Source: Rhea pennata (Eukaryota; Chordata; Aves; Rheiformes; Rheidae). Taken from it: 64,000 nt of DNA. Both the position numbers and the translations under genes were made by a program. Below the pieces are notes generated by a model. The model made no database searches, had not been told where the DNA came from, and was given only the letters and a program-made list of their open reading frames with translations. This document shows positions 13,901 to 29,000 of the stretch, one piece after another; the first letter of the stretch is position 1, and the number at the start of each line of letters is the position of its first letter. The DNA is taken from contig NC_084677.1 of the NCBI RefSeq assembly GCF_028389875.1, positions 8,226,017 to 8,290,016 of the forward strand, read 5' to 3'.

Positions 13901-15219
13901 CACAAAGAATGAGTGAATTTTCCTGTAACTGAACTGCAAATATTTCTCTTATTTGGGAATCTAACTCACCTCTTTTTACACTAGGTATAAGTAAGTTGAA
14001 GAAAAAAATACAAAAAATTGTAGAACAAACTAAGAAAAATTATTTGCAATTATCTGTAAGATAAATTATGGATGATTAACCAGTGGACTTGTGAAGAACA
14101 AACTGTGTTAAGCAAATCTAACTTCCTTCTGTGATAGGATAGCAGCTCTTGTGAATGAGTGAGAAGCAGTAGGAGTTGTGTATTTTAATTTTGATAAGGT
14201 TTTTGAAAATACCTCAAACCCCATTGTCATAAACTAGGTAGAGAAATAGAGTTGACTACATGCCAGACTGGATTTTCCACCTCCAGGTTGTGGGCTAGAA
14301 ACCATGTGCAAACTGGGAGAACATCTCAGTGAGAAAAGATGCTGCTTATTGGCAACACATTGCCCCTGTGAAATGCAGCTGTTTCTCATAGATACCTCTC
14401 TCAAGGTGCTGTGACTCCTACTTCTGGCCTTTTCTTTAAGCTATTCAGAATTTACTCATGGATTTTTATGGTATTCTTGCCATAGATTTCTGACCTATAC
14501 TGTAGATTGCTCTATTATAAAATGGATATAGTGGTGGTTGAAAAGTACTCAGAAAATTGTTAAGAACTGAGTGGGCTTCCCAGAGCCACTTGTACTGTTT
14601 ATATTTTCCTTAGTTTCCTGAATGGTAGAGTAGGATGTTAGAATTATAATTATTAAATTTGCTCTGTGACAAGATTTAGAGGGGACCCAACACACTGAAA
14701 GGCAGCATTAGAATTTAGAATACACTTTAAAAATTCAATAAGCAGTTCTGAAAAATGTAAGGTATGCAGCAATGCGCTGGCTGAGCAAGCTGAGGGAGTG
14801 CCTGCTTTCCCCTCCTGCTGTTCTTGCCCGCTCTCAAGCAGCCACTTTGCTGTGCTGCGCTAACGTAGCCGTGTGGGCTAGCATGGAGCTGACTCGTCCA
14901 CCTGAAAAATAACATAGCCAAAAGCCACAACTGACCGAAAATTAAAAACCGGAAACAGGAGGCAGGAAAGATTGTGTGGAGAGTTTGGGGAACATTTAAT
15001 GCAGAATTACTACCAAAGAGATTTATAGAATCATAAAACTGTATGACCACAGAGTGCAGTTTTGGGAAGTGTATTTATTGTAGTGTTCATCCCAGGAGTT
15101 TTCCCACTAATGTTGAAGACCAAGTGTTTCGTGCTAACTACGAATGGGGGACTGGTTGATTAAGTAATGAGACATAACATTATGGATAATTTATTTGCTA
15201 CTGGTCTAGCAAGTGGAAC

Positions 15220-15760
15220 TGCTTGGCAGGGAAACTTAAAGAATTGCACTGGGAGTCAAGGCTGACAGCTCGAGAAGTAACAGGTGATCAAGTGAGAATG
15301 AATCGGCCCCAACAGCTAGCTGCTTGTTCCCTGCTAAACAGACTGTCAGAAAAGCAAAGCCTGGCTTGAAAGTATAAGAATTAATCAGCTGGTGTCAGGA
15401 AGAGGAGCAATGACTGCTAACGTGCCACCTGGGCATATTTGCGTCCACCGCTATCCGTCACCGGCTCTTCAGTGATAGAGAGCAGGACAAATTCAAGCCA
15501 GGGAAGAACGAGCAGCCTGGCTCAGCTTCCGATTCTGTTTTGGAGGCAGATTAGTATCAGAGTTTCCTCTCTGGTGAATAACTGATCTGATTATTGTCAA
15601 CTGCACAAGCCAAAACAGCAGAAGAACAGAACAACCGCACCACGCGGAGCTGCGTGCAGGTGTCAGTTACGTGTGGGTGTGCGCTCCAGAGCCAACCTGC
15701 CGGCTGTAAACCTGCGTGCTCTGGCAGCTGCTGTTGCCACACGTGGTAAAGAGCATCAGA
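15220..15760. other. GC-richer block in AT-rich desert
   Basis: Base composition rises and CpGs appear repeatedly (for example in 15440-15475 and 15640-15720) compared with surrounding sequence. No splice-bounded exon or repeat family was recognised. It could be a regulatory element or an old insertion. Confidence 0.35.
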
Positions 15761-18700
15761 GACAACAGTAAAGAACAATGTAGATAATTCTTTTTCTTCT
15801 GAAATCTTCAACTCCAAGCACTTTTCTTGTGTGAGAAGACCACAGAAAATCCTTCTGAAAGGCTGAATAATAGTTCCTCACCCCTCTGTGAACACATACG
15901 GGGTTAATTTAGTGACCCTCAGACCACATCTCATCCGACTTAACCTTAGGCACTGGCAGGTTAATTTGGAGCGTAGTCATCTTAAGATCTTGTATAGTCA
16001 TTGAAAAGTTACTTTTAACAGGAGTAACTTTTCAGAATTCAGCCTTCCCGCAATCCGAGGAGCCCTGCAGAGGCAGCCGTCTCTCGGGCCTGCAGTCATT
16101 CAGTGGCTGCACCTGATGCTATCTCACTGATGACTATTATTTTTGGCTGTGAAACTACATTTGTTTTCTAGATCCCTCTCTCTTACACTCTGTGCCTAGG
16201 TATAAAAAATTAGTTTTCTATTGTATTGTACTAACAACTAAAAATAAATTTCTAAAACAGTTAAATAATTTCCATTTTCCCGAGGTGTAAAACTGGAAAT
16301 AGTGGAGCTTCAAGGTCATTAATATTATACACTGGGATCTGGTTTTGTTTGTTAGTTGACTTTCTCGTCTGAGTGGTGGTGGGCAGGGATCAAGACAAAG
16401 CAATTAGAGAAGGAGTTTAGTCTGCAAGCACACATATTCACTGCTGTTTTCTGACCACCTTCATATGGAATAAAATGCCTGTTGTCTTAATTATAGGTAA
16501 TGCAATGGTAAAGATTGAAAAAACTAATGACTAAAACACAAACTGTTTCGTATTTTAACAGTTAGAAACAGAAACATATCCATTTTATCCCTTTTCGTAT
16601 TACAAGAATTGCATTTAAAATGCTGTTAGTCACAGTAGCTCTTACTTGCATAAAACTCTACCTTGTGTCTAAAAATAAGGTTCACTAAAGTGGCTTGAAG
16701 CTAGAGCAAGATGTCTTAAACAGCATAGCTGAGTTCAAGCATGACAAAATCTCCAGTGATTGGAACCACCTTTTAAAATAGAAAATGAAGTAATCTAGAC
16801 TTTTCAGATACACTGTTCATTTTTTGTAGGAAACTTTCTGTGAATTTTCTCATTGATCTATTTGTATCCACTTTATCACATGCATTTATTTTGAAAAAAT
16901 TTCTATGTAAACAATAAGTAGATGAAATCCCATTTGCAGATATAACATGGAAGCCCAGGTTCATTCATAAAGAGAGTACTGACATTACTCTTGCACATAT
17001 GAATGGATAAATTGTACCTAATATTTTCTCTTCTGTACTTACACTTGGTTAAAAGCAAAACAGCAATACAAAATGTAAAAGAAGCAAGAATGCTAATAAC
17101 ATCTAAGTAATGTGTGCCAAGGAAAAAGTTTCTTTGTGTTCAGCTTAAGAGAATGCTACAAAATCCATACTGTGTGATACAGTAATGAAGAAGGAAAAAG
17201 AGAATTTCTAGTTTGTATTCCTTAATTCTTTGCTTATGCTACTGTTGGGTTGGTAATGGCAACTAGCTTGCTGGCGTTCCCCTGCTAGCCATGCTGTGGT
17301 AATAGAAAGGCTGGCAAAAAAAGTGACGGGATTCTTGGGCAATTGGTCTGTGAAGAATGACTGAACTGAAATAGTGTAATGTGAAAAAGTAAAGCCAACA
17401 TTTCATTAACCCATCCAACGTAAAAGCGTGAGGAAAGGAGAAAAGAAATCTGAAGTGCAATAAAGCTTTACAAGAAGATGCCAGAGGGCTGTGGTGGAAC
17501 TGAATAGAACAGAGTGAGCCTATAATGAATCTTGATAGTTGATGGTTGACCTAGATAAAATTGCTACAGTAGAAGTTTAGAGTTTAATTTTGAGCCACTA
17601 CTTTCACATTTTCTAACTGAAACACTTTATATTTGCAAAGAACATTACGCATAAGTTTGAAGCTCGGTGTATAACTATACTATAAAAACAGCATTGTGTA
17701 TATTGTATTCACTAAGACATTTTTACATTTGATTATAAACTCTGTTGAACAAAACAAAATGTGTGATAATATTACCGAAGTAAAGCTTCCTGGCTTACTT
17801 TGGTAGCCCTCTTTTTTTGTTGTCCTGTTTCTGGCACAGCTCAGTGCTTCGCATGCAGACACCTCGAACAAATGTGAGGGCACAGATATACTTGTGTGAC
17901 CTGATGATATGTTCACATACACGGTTATGACTATCTTGACTAACATGGGTAACTGTAACAACTTAAATATCAGAAGTGCAAGCAAGAAAATACTGCAAAA
18001 CATTAAGAATCCAGTTTTTAAATATTGATATAAAACAACAGAAGTAAGCAAGAATGCGGGCATTATAGTGTATATTATAGTGTAGGGCATTGAAAATAAC
18101 AATTTAAGACGTTTTACCCTGCATATTAATATTTTCAAAGACGTAAATTATAGTTCTGTGCTTCCCACCAAATCCCTGTAGGCAACAAGGTTTCTCTTTC
18201 CAAATGTTATTTTTTTCCTTTTAAGAGCATGGGTACACGATGAAGGAAGCTTGCCCTTCTACCCGCTTTTCCAGCCGACCCATCTCGCTGTCAGTGTGTT
18301 ATATAGGAATGATCTCCTTCCCCCTTGACACACAGAGGGTGGCACAATTCAGAAAAAGTTGTTTCAGAACATATTCCATTTAATTACAGGATCAGTGAAC
18401 ACAGCAATGTTTTCTTGGCAAAAGGTAGAAAAGCTGGCAGTTAATCCAGTTCTCTGCAGCAGTTTCTTGGCATTGTGTCTCTGCACTAGAAACTTGGATT
18501 TCACTGCTTGTTTTGTTTTTCTGTTCCCCTGGTTTATTTCCTCTATCAGCTTTTTTTTGTCTTAATGGTACATGAAAATAACATGCTACATTCTTTATTA
18601 TGAAGAAAGAATTAATCCTGTTGCTTTTTAAATTCGTAAATGGTGGTTGATATAGTAAGAATTCTGGATACGTGTTATCTGACAATAAATCAGGTAGCTC

Positions 18701-21700
18701 AATAAAAATCATGAAGAGATTGGAAAGAGAGGAAATAATTAAAAGGGGTAAACATTAAAAGTTAAACTTATGCAATTGCCATTGCTGAACTTATATCCTA
18801 AAATATATTTTTATGTGGAAAAAAAAAAAAAGTCAATCAGATATACAACGTAAAACTAGTAGCACAATAGGCAAGAGAAAACACTAAGGCTAGAAAGGCA
18901 AAGAATACTAACCAAGACTGTAAGTGATTGCTATTAGAGTTTAATTGCTGTTGCCTTACTGGGGACAGGATCTGCCTCATAAATTTCATTTCTGTTGGTC
19001 ACTGCATTTACTAAACAGAATTTAATATTGGCAAATAGACATATATTAAAAGCAGTACTTTTCAGAGAATATATATTGTTCTGGCTCCCTTGTCACTTTA
19101 AGAAACTAAACAAAACAAAATTGAACAACAGAAGTAACTGCTAGCTGATAAAAAAGATCTAAGCCCTATGAATGTATCTATGCTTAACACAAGAGTATAA
19201 TTTTCCAAATTTTACAATTCAGATCACTTAGGGTTTTTTAAAAATAATTTGCTATTACAGTAATACATAAAATATTAACTGATGATCTGCATTGGATTGA
19301 TGATAGAGCTATCTGACCAAAGATGAGTCATAAAAAACAAAATTCATAATACTAATTACAGAATCACAGAATTGATATAACTCTTATTAAAAGAATTTGC
19401 ATATCTGTCTAGCAGTCAAACTGTATTGTCTCACTTTACCTATATTCTTATCTTTGTTTTTATCATCTTTTCTTTTAATGCTATCTGAAAATGGTTCTAC
19501 CAATAACATGTTTTTGATAAATAAAAAGATGCTAGCTAAATTAGTGAAATATATTATTATTTTAATGTTCTTAGAGCAGATGGAAGCCATAAACAGACAG
19601 AAAGTTTTTAAGAGCATGCCAATGCAAGCACTCTGGCCTTACAGTCTTAGTTCAGCTTTGTAACTTTGTGTTTTATGAAAGCTCACTTCATCCAAAAGAA
19701 AAAATCTTCGGAAAGTCTCTTTTCTGTCTTCATTTCGACTCGCTTACACCATCGTACATCAGTGACTGCATATGGCTCCCATTAACAATTCACATCATGT
19801 AGGTTATCATGTCTGGTCACAGTTCTCGCTCTCAGGTTCTAGTGCAGGAGTGGAAGGAGTATGCAGGTGAGGTAACTTTTTCTATGTCTTTTACCTTCAG
19901 AATATAATTTTGCCCCAGTGCTGAAGTAAAATATTTAAGTTCCTATTTCTGTCTCTGCAAATCAGAAAGTAGGGCAGCACTTTATTGGGTTAAGATGTTA
20001 TGCTGTGTTTTGTGAATGCCGAGATTTAGAGTTTTCTTATGTTTGGTTGTTTTTTTTATAAATTGTTAAGCAGGCTAACCAGGCTTTCTACACATCTGTA
20101 CACTTCTTTAAAAACAAAACTAATTAATTAAAGTATATTCAGAGGTAATAAGTAACAGCACAAAAGAATTAGCAGTCATGTACTACAGCTTCTGGAAACC
20201 TTTAAACTTCTCTAAATATTCATCACAGTAGTAGCCTAAAATTTTAGTTTAAATTTTGCATGGTGTTACAACAAATTTATATGACTTTATAATGTTTTCC
20301 ACCAAATCTGGAAATAATTCGAGCAAGTTTTTTTCCAGAAGTGTTGTTTTTCTATGTCTAGCTCTAATTTCAGTGCCTCAAACTTTTTCAGATAAATGAA
20401 ATAATGTTTCAGTAACACCTACTCCTGTGTGAAAACGCTTTTTATATATGTTTTTTTAAGTAGTGGATGACAGATCTCCGCCCATCCATTCCAGATCTTC
20501 CATACAACTTCTGAAAATTAATAGGGTTTCCAGCTGAAAATATTTCATTTCACATTTTGAATTTCTTTCTCCTCTCACACACGTGTTCAATACTTGTATC
20601 AAATGACACTATCTCCCAGAAGCTTAAGTGAATAGCCTTTCTGCAGGATATGTTGCTACACACCAGAGCTGCCACAATCCCTAACATCTTCTTAAAACTG
20701 CAAAAAACACAAGGAGATTATTCTAGTATTGATTTTAAAGACAAATATGAAATACACAGTTTCTTTCTGGCTTTCTTTAAACACTCTTTAGTGCTTGGAA
20801 TGCAAATGTTTTCAGGAGTTAGTTATTGAAACTGGTCGTTGTATACACTAGCATAAATACAGAATACGGTAGTTTTTACTCACTGGGAACAGAGTGTTTT
20901 TGTTAAATCTGACAGAAAGTTGAAAAATATTTTAATATCCTATGAGGAAAATATCAAATGTGAATTACACTTACAGAAATTAACATAGTTTAAAAAAATT
21001 CTATGTCCATACAATGAAGTAAATCTTATCCATCTTTCTATAGCTGAGGAAATTACTCTTAGAGTGTGGTTATGTTAAATAAGCTGGCAGAACACTTGCA
21101 GAAAGCTTTTGTTATAATTGCTAATCTTCTACTTAATAATGGTTTTAAAGGGTAGTGGAGGGCTAAGCCAGGAGATGAGCTGCTGCATGAATCCTCGGGT
21201 CCTCTGATTCTTCAACAGGTAAGCAAATACAGCTCAAAATTGTGGCTTTTATTACCCTTTTACCAACACTTTCTCTGACCAAGTGCTTAAGATGGTGATT
21301 CACATCAGGTTTTTTCTTAGGCAGGCTTCATAATAATCGAATAATTGAATTGGTTTCCTATTTATAACCTTAAATTTCTTATTTCAAAATTTCTCTTTAA
21401 TAGTACAATTTCTTACGTACATTTTTCTTGCACATAATTCATATGCAAACTTCAATAAATCACAGTGGGCACAGGCCATGTTAGGTGCAGCTTTCTTTAG
21501 AGTACTCACACTTGGCAGATAGTTGTATTGACTAACTATTGACACTCTTGACCTATTCAATTACTGTAACAAATTTCCTGTAGCAAACTCATGTTATTTG
21601 TTTTTATGTCATGACCTAAAGTGTTCTGTAGAAAATTAATCACAGAAATGAAGTCATAGTCCAAAAATTTTGACATTTCAAAACTGCCATCACATAGGTA

Positions 21701-22851
21701 AACTCCCTGAAATTTAAGTGACTTAAAATATCAATCACAGATATTTTCTAAAATCCTACATATCGTGTAAAATCAATAATAAGCTACCAGATCATAAGAA
21801 AACATAACTGTAAACATTACAAACTCTGAACAATATCCACTGGGCTCATGCATTTTAGGCTGGTATCTTACACACCGTATCAGTTAAGGGAAGTGGTATG
21901 GGTTTCAGCAGTTGCTGGATGTGAGAGCTGTGACCGTAAGTAGACAACAGCAGACGGGACAACGTTAGGAGTACGTGGAGTGTGGGCGAGTAAAGCCAGC
22001 AGTTATTATTGCACCATGTAGTAGTCAGTGAGAAAGAACAGAGCTAGAGAATATGTTACTCTCTGCAGAGACACCTTCGTTCTGAGGAAAGAGTCTATTA
22101 ATCGGGTAGCATTGAAGTATATGTCTAAATACTGTTAAATTCAATGCTCAGTACTGTGGTTCATCAAATGATATATTAAATTGTGTTGAGGTTACTTAAT
22201 TTAAAATTAAGAGAACCATTTATATGATTTCCTGAAGTTGGGTGCTAGTGGTGCATTTGAGGCAGCGGTTAGTAGGGGAAGTGCCTGGAAGCAAGGTTCG
22301 GGTTCAGCTAGTCACATGCTCAAGCGTGTTGCTAGATCATGCCTCAAAAAAGGGCTGCATGTATCCTTCAAGATAACTTATTTGTGTTTTTAAACTTGTA
22401 AATACTGAAATACAGTATCTAACTTGTGCTTCAAGTTTTTTTTTAATATTTTAATATTTCTGAGAAACATTGAACTGTAATGTTTTTAATTCTTCCCTGA
22501 GAACTCATTCTTTTGTGCCCTCGAATAAGCAGTTTGTATTTAATCTGACCACTTTTAAAAGCATTCTTCTCAAATGAATCGGTCATCTTTGGAAATCATA
22601 TTAAAAATGTCTCTTGGATTTTCTCTTTTCATCTTGTTTCTTCTCATCTTTGATTGAATTTTTATACTACAGTTTACTGAATGATAAAGAAGACAGTAAC
22701 CCCTAGTGATTTTGACCCACTTCTGATTTTCCTCCAGAGCTTTTTACTTTTTTTCCCAGGTTTAATCACTGCCATTTTAGAAATATTTATTGTCTTCAGG
22801 AAAGTTTCCAAGTGATTTTGAATATGGCTTTGTGTATACTATTATTTATAT

Positions 22852-22870
22852 TTTATATATATATATATTT
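22852..22870. repeat. (TA)n microsatellite
   Basis: TATATTTTATATATATATATATTT around this position: a short, imperfect TA dinucleotide run. Confidence 0.8.
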
Positions 22871-24477
22871 ATAATGGATTTATATAAAAATGATTTAAAT
22901 AACAGTCAGCAAGTATTAAGCCCCTTTATTTCTATTACCACATATAATCTCACCCTGTCATACTGGGCCACACTTAAAATATTGTTTGAGGAATTTACTC
23001 TGCCTTTAGCTGTGTCAATCCTGGTAAAAAATACAGAAATCTCACTGGTAGCTAAACTGCCTTATTGCACTAATTTGAAACCTTTTCTGAAATGCTCAAT
23101 ATCTTCATGTTTCCAGATTTAAGTGCTTATTGGAGTCCAGCTTCATCTCAGTGATTTTCTGTACTCTGAATCTAGAGTAAACATTCAGTTTCCATCTTCA
23201 AGTGCTAAAAGTTACTTCTTATTTTTAGGGACTTCTTTTTATTTATTTCTTAACAGTACACTTCTTTAATCACATGGTGTTTACTTTGGCTATTCAACAG
23301 AGTGTATGATTCCTTTCCTGGAGGGGTTATTAATCATTTGCAGAATCAAGTTAAGCTGCACTATGCAGTCTGGTCATCTCACCATTTCGTGATATTAAAT
23401 GTGAGAAAAAACTTACTTAACTGCAGTCATGTGGGTGTTTACAGCTAACTTTTGGGCCATGTAGTGTAGAAAGCAATGGATTTTGTTTCCAGTATTTCTC
23501 ATGGATATTTTTCAGTCTAATTGATTTTTTTTATCATCTTTTTCATGCTTTGATTTTTTTTAACTGATTTGTATTTTTGCCATTTACTGTATCAACCCAT
23601 GTGACAGTGAGAAATAGAGAATAGAAAAGTAAGAATAAACGATATATATTCTTAATAACTTTAATCTACTACTACTTTTGATACTTTTTAAACATGGTGA
23701 TAATTAATGTGGAAAGCTCTGGAAGCCTTAGTAAGCTAGCTTGATCATCTGAAGAATGCCAGTACTTATTAGGGAAAGTTCATGATTCATACTCAAGGAC
23801 TAAGCCAAGAGAATCTTGTGACCTAAGCTGCCTGGCTCTCCAGTGGTAAAAATGGGATTTTCTTATCTTCACAAAAATAATAATTGAGACATGGAGCAGA
23901 GATGGAAGCAGACAGTATACATTTGATTTAAGAGCTAGCAAAACTTAGACAGTGTTTAGGGGAATTGCTGTTTTGGCAAATTGTAAGTGTACTGATGGAA
24001 ATGTAAAGTAAACTGCAGTATATGAAATATGCCACAGAGATGAATCAGAGCACGCCTAAAACACAGTGAGGATGAGAACTGTAACATGAAATGTTTAGTC
24101 TTTTATCTTCAGCATCTGAGTTATCCTCAGGAATTTTTAGTCATTCTCCTGATAGTCTGGAAATCACTCTTCCCTGGGTATTAATCACTTAAAAATGAAT
24201 GCATGAACATGCATCACATCATTCTAGGTAGTCAGTGCCAGAAGACTGGCTACAAGATTTGGAGTAATGACTCGAAATCTAGTCCAATTTCTGATAGTAA
24301 ACATTGACTTGAAGTCACTCAGCTTCAATACCTCAATTTCTCCATTTCTATAACTGTAATAATAATTTAATTTGATTTATTTATTTGGAATCTTGCAAAA
24401 AAAAGCCAAAAAATTTGAACAATAAAGGATACAAGGTATGAGAGAGCATTGCTAGCTAACTATACAACTGAGAAAGT

Positions 24478-24501
24478 GATAAGCATGAAGGCATGCTTAT
24501 C
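24478..24501. repeat. Perfect 10-bp inverted repeat
   Basis: GATAAGCATG and CATGCTTATC flank a 4-nt centre (AAGG). Ten-bp arms at short spacing are near chance expectation in 64 kb. Confidence 0.88.
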
Positions 24502-26040
24502 CTTATGTAAAGCTCATTGACATAAACAATCTTGGTTATATTTAGAGAGATGTTTAGATGCCTTTCCATCTCTATCCTTTTCTCGTTCTCCTTACTTCAG
24601 TGTTTTATCTTTTTATATTTCGCAAATTGGTAAGGAAAAGGAACTGTAACCAGAGAATGCCAGAATAGAACTATTCCCTTTAAAATACCATTTGTCTGCA
24701 TGTTTTCTATCACGTTTTTTAATTGGAATCTGTTTTCACAAGGATGGGAAAAGTAAAACATCAATGGTTTGGTGTAACTCCAGTCTTCTTACATTGCCTT
24801 CATTTCCTTTGAAGAATGGATGAATATCAGCTGACAGAATGTAATCAGTGTATAAATTTGATGACCCTGTTATTTGTTTAAAAAACATGCAGTCAAATTC
24901 CCTAGCACTCGCAAGGTAGACATATGTGACATGCACTGAGAAAAGTTGCAATAGTGACTATCGTGGGAACTACATAGGTAAGTAATAGAAGCGCCTTCCT
25001 ATGTAATCTAATAAGCTTTTCTACCATAAAAAGCAATTATAAGGGGATGATGCTGTAAGTAACGTACAGGCACACTAGTCATTTAAAATCATCTGATTGG
25101 AGTTCTGTTGAGGAAATTATACACTTAAAGCTTCTTGAAAGGAGCTGATCTATAGGGAAACATTTACCATCATTACCCTCTGGTGCTTGGTTACACCATC
25201 TCAAATTCACTTTCACGTTTGTTCAATTCCTCTTTTGCAATCCTGTTGAGTTCCAATGGGAATAGAACAAATTATACAGTGAAAAAGTGAAAACTGCAGC
25301 AGTATATAAAGTGAATTCCATCACTGCTGCCAGAATCTTTGTCCAAATAAAAGAATAATTTAAATCTGTTGTGAACCATTTTGGTGCATTTAGGTTTTAA
25401 TTATTTTCACAAAGTTTGGAGAAAAACAGGCAAATAATAGACAATATATGATAATTCCTTAAAAAGTTTCAGAAATTGCAGTCTCAGAGTTCTAAGTTTT
25501 TTCTTACGTTTCAGTAAAACAACCTTTCACCAGCCCTTGGCAAGAAGTGGAAGCAGACTTTTAGAGACATATTCTTTTGTCCCCCTTAGCACAGAAACAA
25601 CAGAAAGATGGCCTATCAAGACAACAGGAGTTTCCCTTAGTATAAAATCTGAAGGTATAGGGTGCTTTTTCTGAGTAGAAACAGAGTGTATGGCTGTCCC
25701 TGCTCAGCAGTATTGTTCTTCAGTTATTTTTACATATACTGCTACCTTTACAAGCAGTTAGGAATTTACATTTCTTCTAACCATAAACCATAAAAACTGA
25801 AAAGTGAGATAGAGCAGGACAGGACAGATTCCTTGTTCTTTTATGTTTGTAATTAACATTTTCATATACAGTGTGTTATTATTTTGTTTTTGAAGGAAGA
25901 CTTTTTTAAAAGCAAAAAGGAAAATTAAATCCCAAACTACTACTGGAAGTCAGAATAATTAACTGCCTAGATCCCCATTTGTGTCTTGGACATACCCAAA
26001 GTTTTGTTAACAGTTTGCTAAATATTATTTATTAAATCCA

Positions 26041-26081
26041 ACAAAAAACAAAACAAAAAAAAAAAAACACAAAAAAAAGTC
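26041..26081 (+). repeat. A-rich low-complexity run
   Basis: A tracts broken by single C (AAAACAAAACAAAA pattern). It may be a decayed retroposon tail, but no body is recognised. Confidence 0.85.
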
Positions 26082-29000
26082 TTTTAAACTGTGAACAAAA
26101 AAGACCTATTATTCTAGAGCCTCTTCCTCTTGCCAGGACAAGACAGCTTTCTATTTCTTATTGGGGTATTTTGTGGCAAAAAAATGAGAACTCAAAGGCA
26201 TAATATATTTTTAGGAAAAAACTACTAGGCAACCAGCAGCAATTTAAATTATAGCTTTGAAGTGAAAGTTCCTGTTGTTAAACAAATTCTACTTTCTGTG
26301 CAGTGATTATTTCTTTTATAAATTGAAACTTGGTCAGTCTTGTTTTGCAATGTACATATTTTAAAAGTACTCTGTAGCTGAACTTAAAACTATGACTACC
26401 CTGATTCTCATTCTGAATTAACATTTAACATCTACAGCTTCCAGTCTGTAACTGTTCTTAATCTCATTAGTTTTTGGTCCACGTTTTGCTATTTTCTATT
26501 CTTATTTTTCGTTTTTAAAAAAAGGCATTTTAAGTGTTATATTACCAAGATTCCTTTATTTGAAGTTTCTCTTCTAATTGTGTTTACTTCATTCTTGCAG
26601 ATAACTTTCATTACTTGCAGATAAGTGTAGCATAGGTCTAGTTTTCTCAAGTACTCCTAACTTTAATTAGAAGTGTTAGTAACCCTCGGCAGGAAAACTT
26701 GAGTACTTTCCATGATAATTAAATAATTTTTTATACCACTGGTTTAATGGATAGTGAAAGTACATAATCAGTGACAGAACTAAAAATTATATAACACATT
26801 TACATAACACACAAATCCTCAGTCCTACAAGATGTGGTATCCAAGCAGAGTCCTCTTCCTGTATGGAGTCCCATCAATTTCACTAGATTTGCTGTAGATT
26901 ACAAATCTACTTGCAGGATCAGAGACATAGTTTGCTCAGGGAAGAATAATGTATTTATATGCTATAAATGAAGACTATTTCTAAACTGTTATGTAAATCT
27001 AGGAATTAGGTTCTGGAGAGCAATCTAAAACCATCCTTATATTTACAGTAAGATTTTGAGTCTGTGTATGAAGTACTACCCCTACATACAGAAATCAGGG
27101 AACATAAGCTTACAAACGTGGAAGATGATATTAAACTGTTTTAAATATTGGACGTAAAGAATAAATTGATAAAACCATCCGCAAAATTCTATTAAAGGAA
27201 GCAGTAAAACAGTTTACTTGACTTTGTTTAAATTAAATATAATTTAAATTTTGGGTGTGATGTGGATGGTTTTGTGTGCGAAAATCTGATACTGTAAAAG
27301 AGATGGATTGAAAGACCAGTTGTGGAAGATTGACAAGAAAGAACTCTCCTTTATAAAACTGTAATAAGAGCCAAGTTTGCAACTTTTTTATATAACTTCA
27401 AAGAGAAATTAAATTTGGCATTGATGTAATGCATTAATCTCATGAAAATCAGTTTTCTTTCCAAAAAAAATATCAAATGAAGGCATAACTGAATATTTAG
27501 GAGTATTTAAATAGCCACAAATAAGTGAATGCAATGTTTGTCTCACTCATTTTATTAGCATTCAGGTTCAACACTCAAGATTTCATATCTGAATGTGTGA
27601 GATTCAACATACATTATTGTAATATACTCCTGTATGTTTCCAATTATCTGCATACTGTCAGCACAAACCATATTTTCAAATAATAATTTTTGACTTCTGA
27701 TTTTGCCTGCCTCAGTTTTGAAGTGCATTTTCAAACATACTGAGCACTTCAGAGTAAAATGAGTAAAGGACTTCAAAGTCAGTGGGAACAAGGCAGTTCA
27801 GTGGAAGGAGCTTTGGGCCAAATTTTTCTTTTATGAACATAATCTTTTTCAGAACAGTTTCTAAGTAGAGTGTATTAGATCTATTGGTATAAAAAAATAA
27901 GATTTATAACGAAAAGAGTAACCTTAAGTCAGTTGGTATCCTGCCCCTTTTACAAGCAATGGCACTATCCCAGTCTCAGAGTGATGAAGGACTTTTTGTA
28001 ATACAATATGAGCTGAACAAATCAGTTTCATAAATATCTAGAACTTATAGATTATTTTAAAAACACTGTAGTATTTTGCTGAGCTTTTAACTGGTAGTGT
28101 TTGTTTTGGCAACATTTAAAAAATTTCATGTAGGTAACTGAAACTCAGTCTTTACGGACAGTTTAGGAATGTGCAGCTCCATAAATTCCACTAGTGCCCT
28201 TAAATTCCACAAAAACAGTAGGGTTCCAGAGTTCTCTGCAGATATCTAGCACAATTTTAAGATAATAAAACTAGCTTTTATCAGAGAATAATAATTTGCT
28301 AAATCTCTTTCTAGTAAGTTACTTCTGTAATTTTGTCAGTGCAGTAGTAGTTTATTTGAAAATCTCATTATAATGTGCCTTAATTAGGAGATTTTTTTCC
28401 AAATAAAAGTCATTTGTAGACACTGATCTAATCCAGGTTTACATAGCTCTGACGTAAGGCTGAAACGATTTTTTATGAGCCATTTTTCAGCCAGAAGGAA
28501 GCTTCATTGCTAACTAAATCAAGCCTTCCTGCAAACAGCACTGATAGCAGAAACACTAATGACACATCCATAATTATGCCACTAAGAGCTGACAAAGATA
28601 TAACAATGACACTTAAAAACAGATGCTTATTTAAAAGATAGGATCACTTTCAGAGTGTACATATTTTTCACAGTGAAATAAATGCAAATAGTTTCTCCAA
28701 ATTATTGTTCTGTTGATTTTCTTTAAAAAGTGGGAGATATTTCTCCAATATTAATATACTCTTGTATGTGATTGATGATATCATTGCTGTCTTTTTTATT
28801 AGTATTTCTTTTCTATGGTGTTTATAACAGTGGGAGATTAACAGTATGGGCTTCTATCAAATCTAGTGTAGGGAGGAGCTGTGCCATCTTTTATGTGTTT
28901 TAACTATACCTAGTACTTTTGGACAGATTTGGCTAGCCTGTCGCAGACTTTGCACATAAATGTGGCAAAGCAAGTAAGAAGTCTGCTCCAGCTGGAGTAT

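Larger units (their letters stand above)
8900..21100. other. AT-rich noncoding tract
   Basis: No recognisable gene. It contains a 13-T run (9978-9990), an 18-A run (10941-10958), A runs near 13159-13170 and 18820-18832, and a locally GC-richer, CpG-containing block at about 15220-15760. The 152-codon minus-strand frame at 17680-18138 is discussed among the rejected items. Confidence 0.65.

Noticed and set aside
17680-18138. 152-codon minus-strand ORF with two hydrophobic segments
   Set aside because: The translation is Leu/Ile/Phe-rich as AT-rich DNA gives by chance. It has no recognisable family, no splice-site boundaries and no poly(A) context. My rough expectation for an ORF of this length in the window is a few tenths, so it is not compelling.
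19360-19385. ACAGAATCACAGAATT resembling the reverse complement of a CR1 tail
   Set aside because: Only the simple tail repeat matches; none of the diagnostic CR1 body sequence follows.
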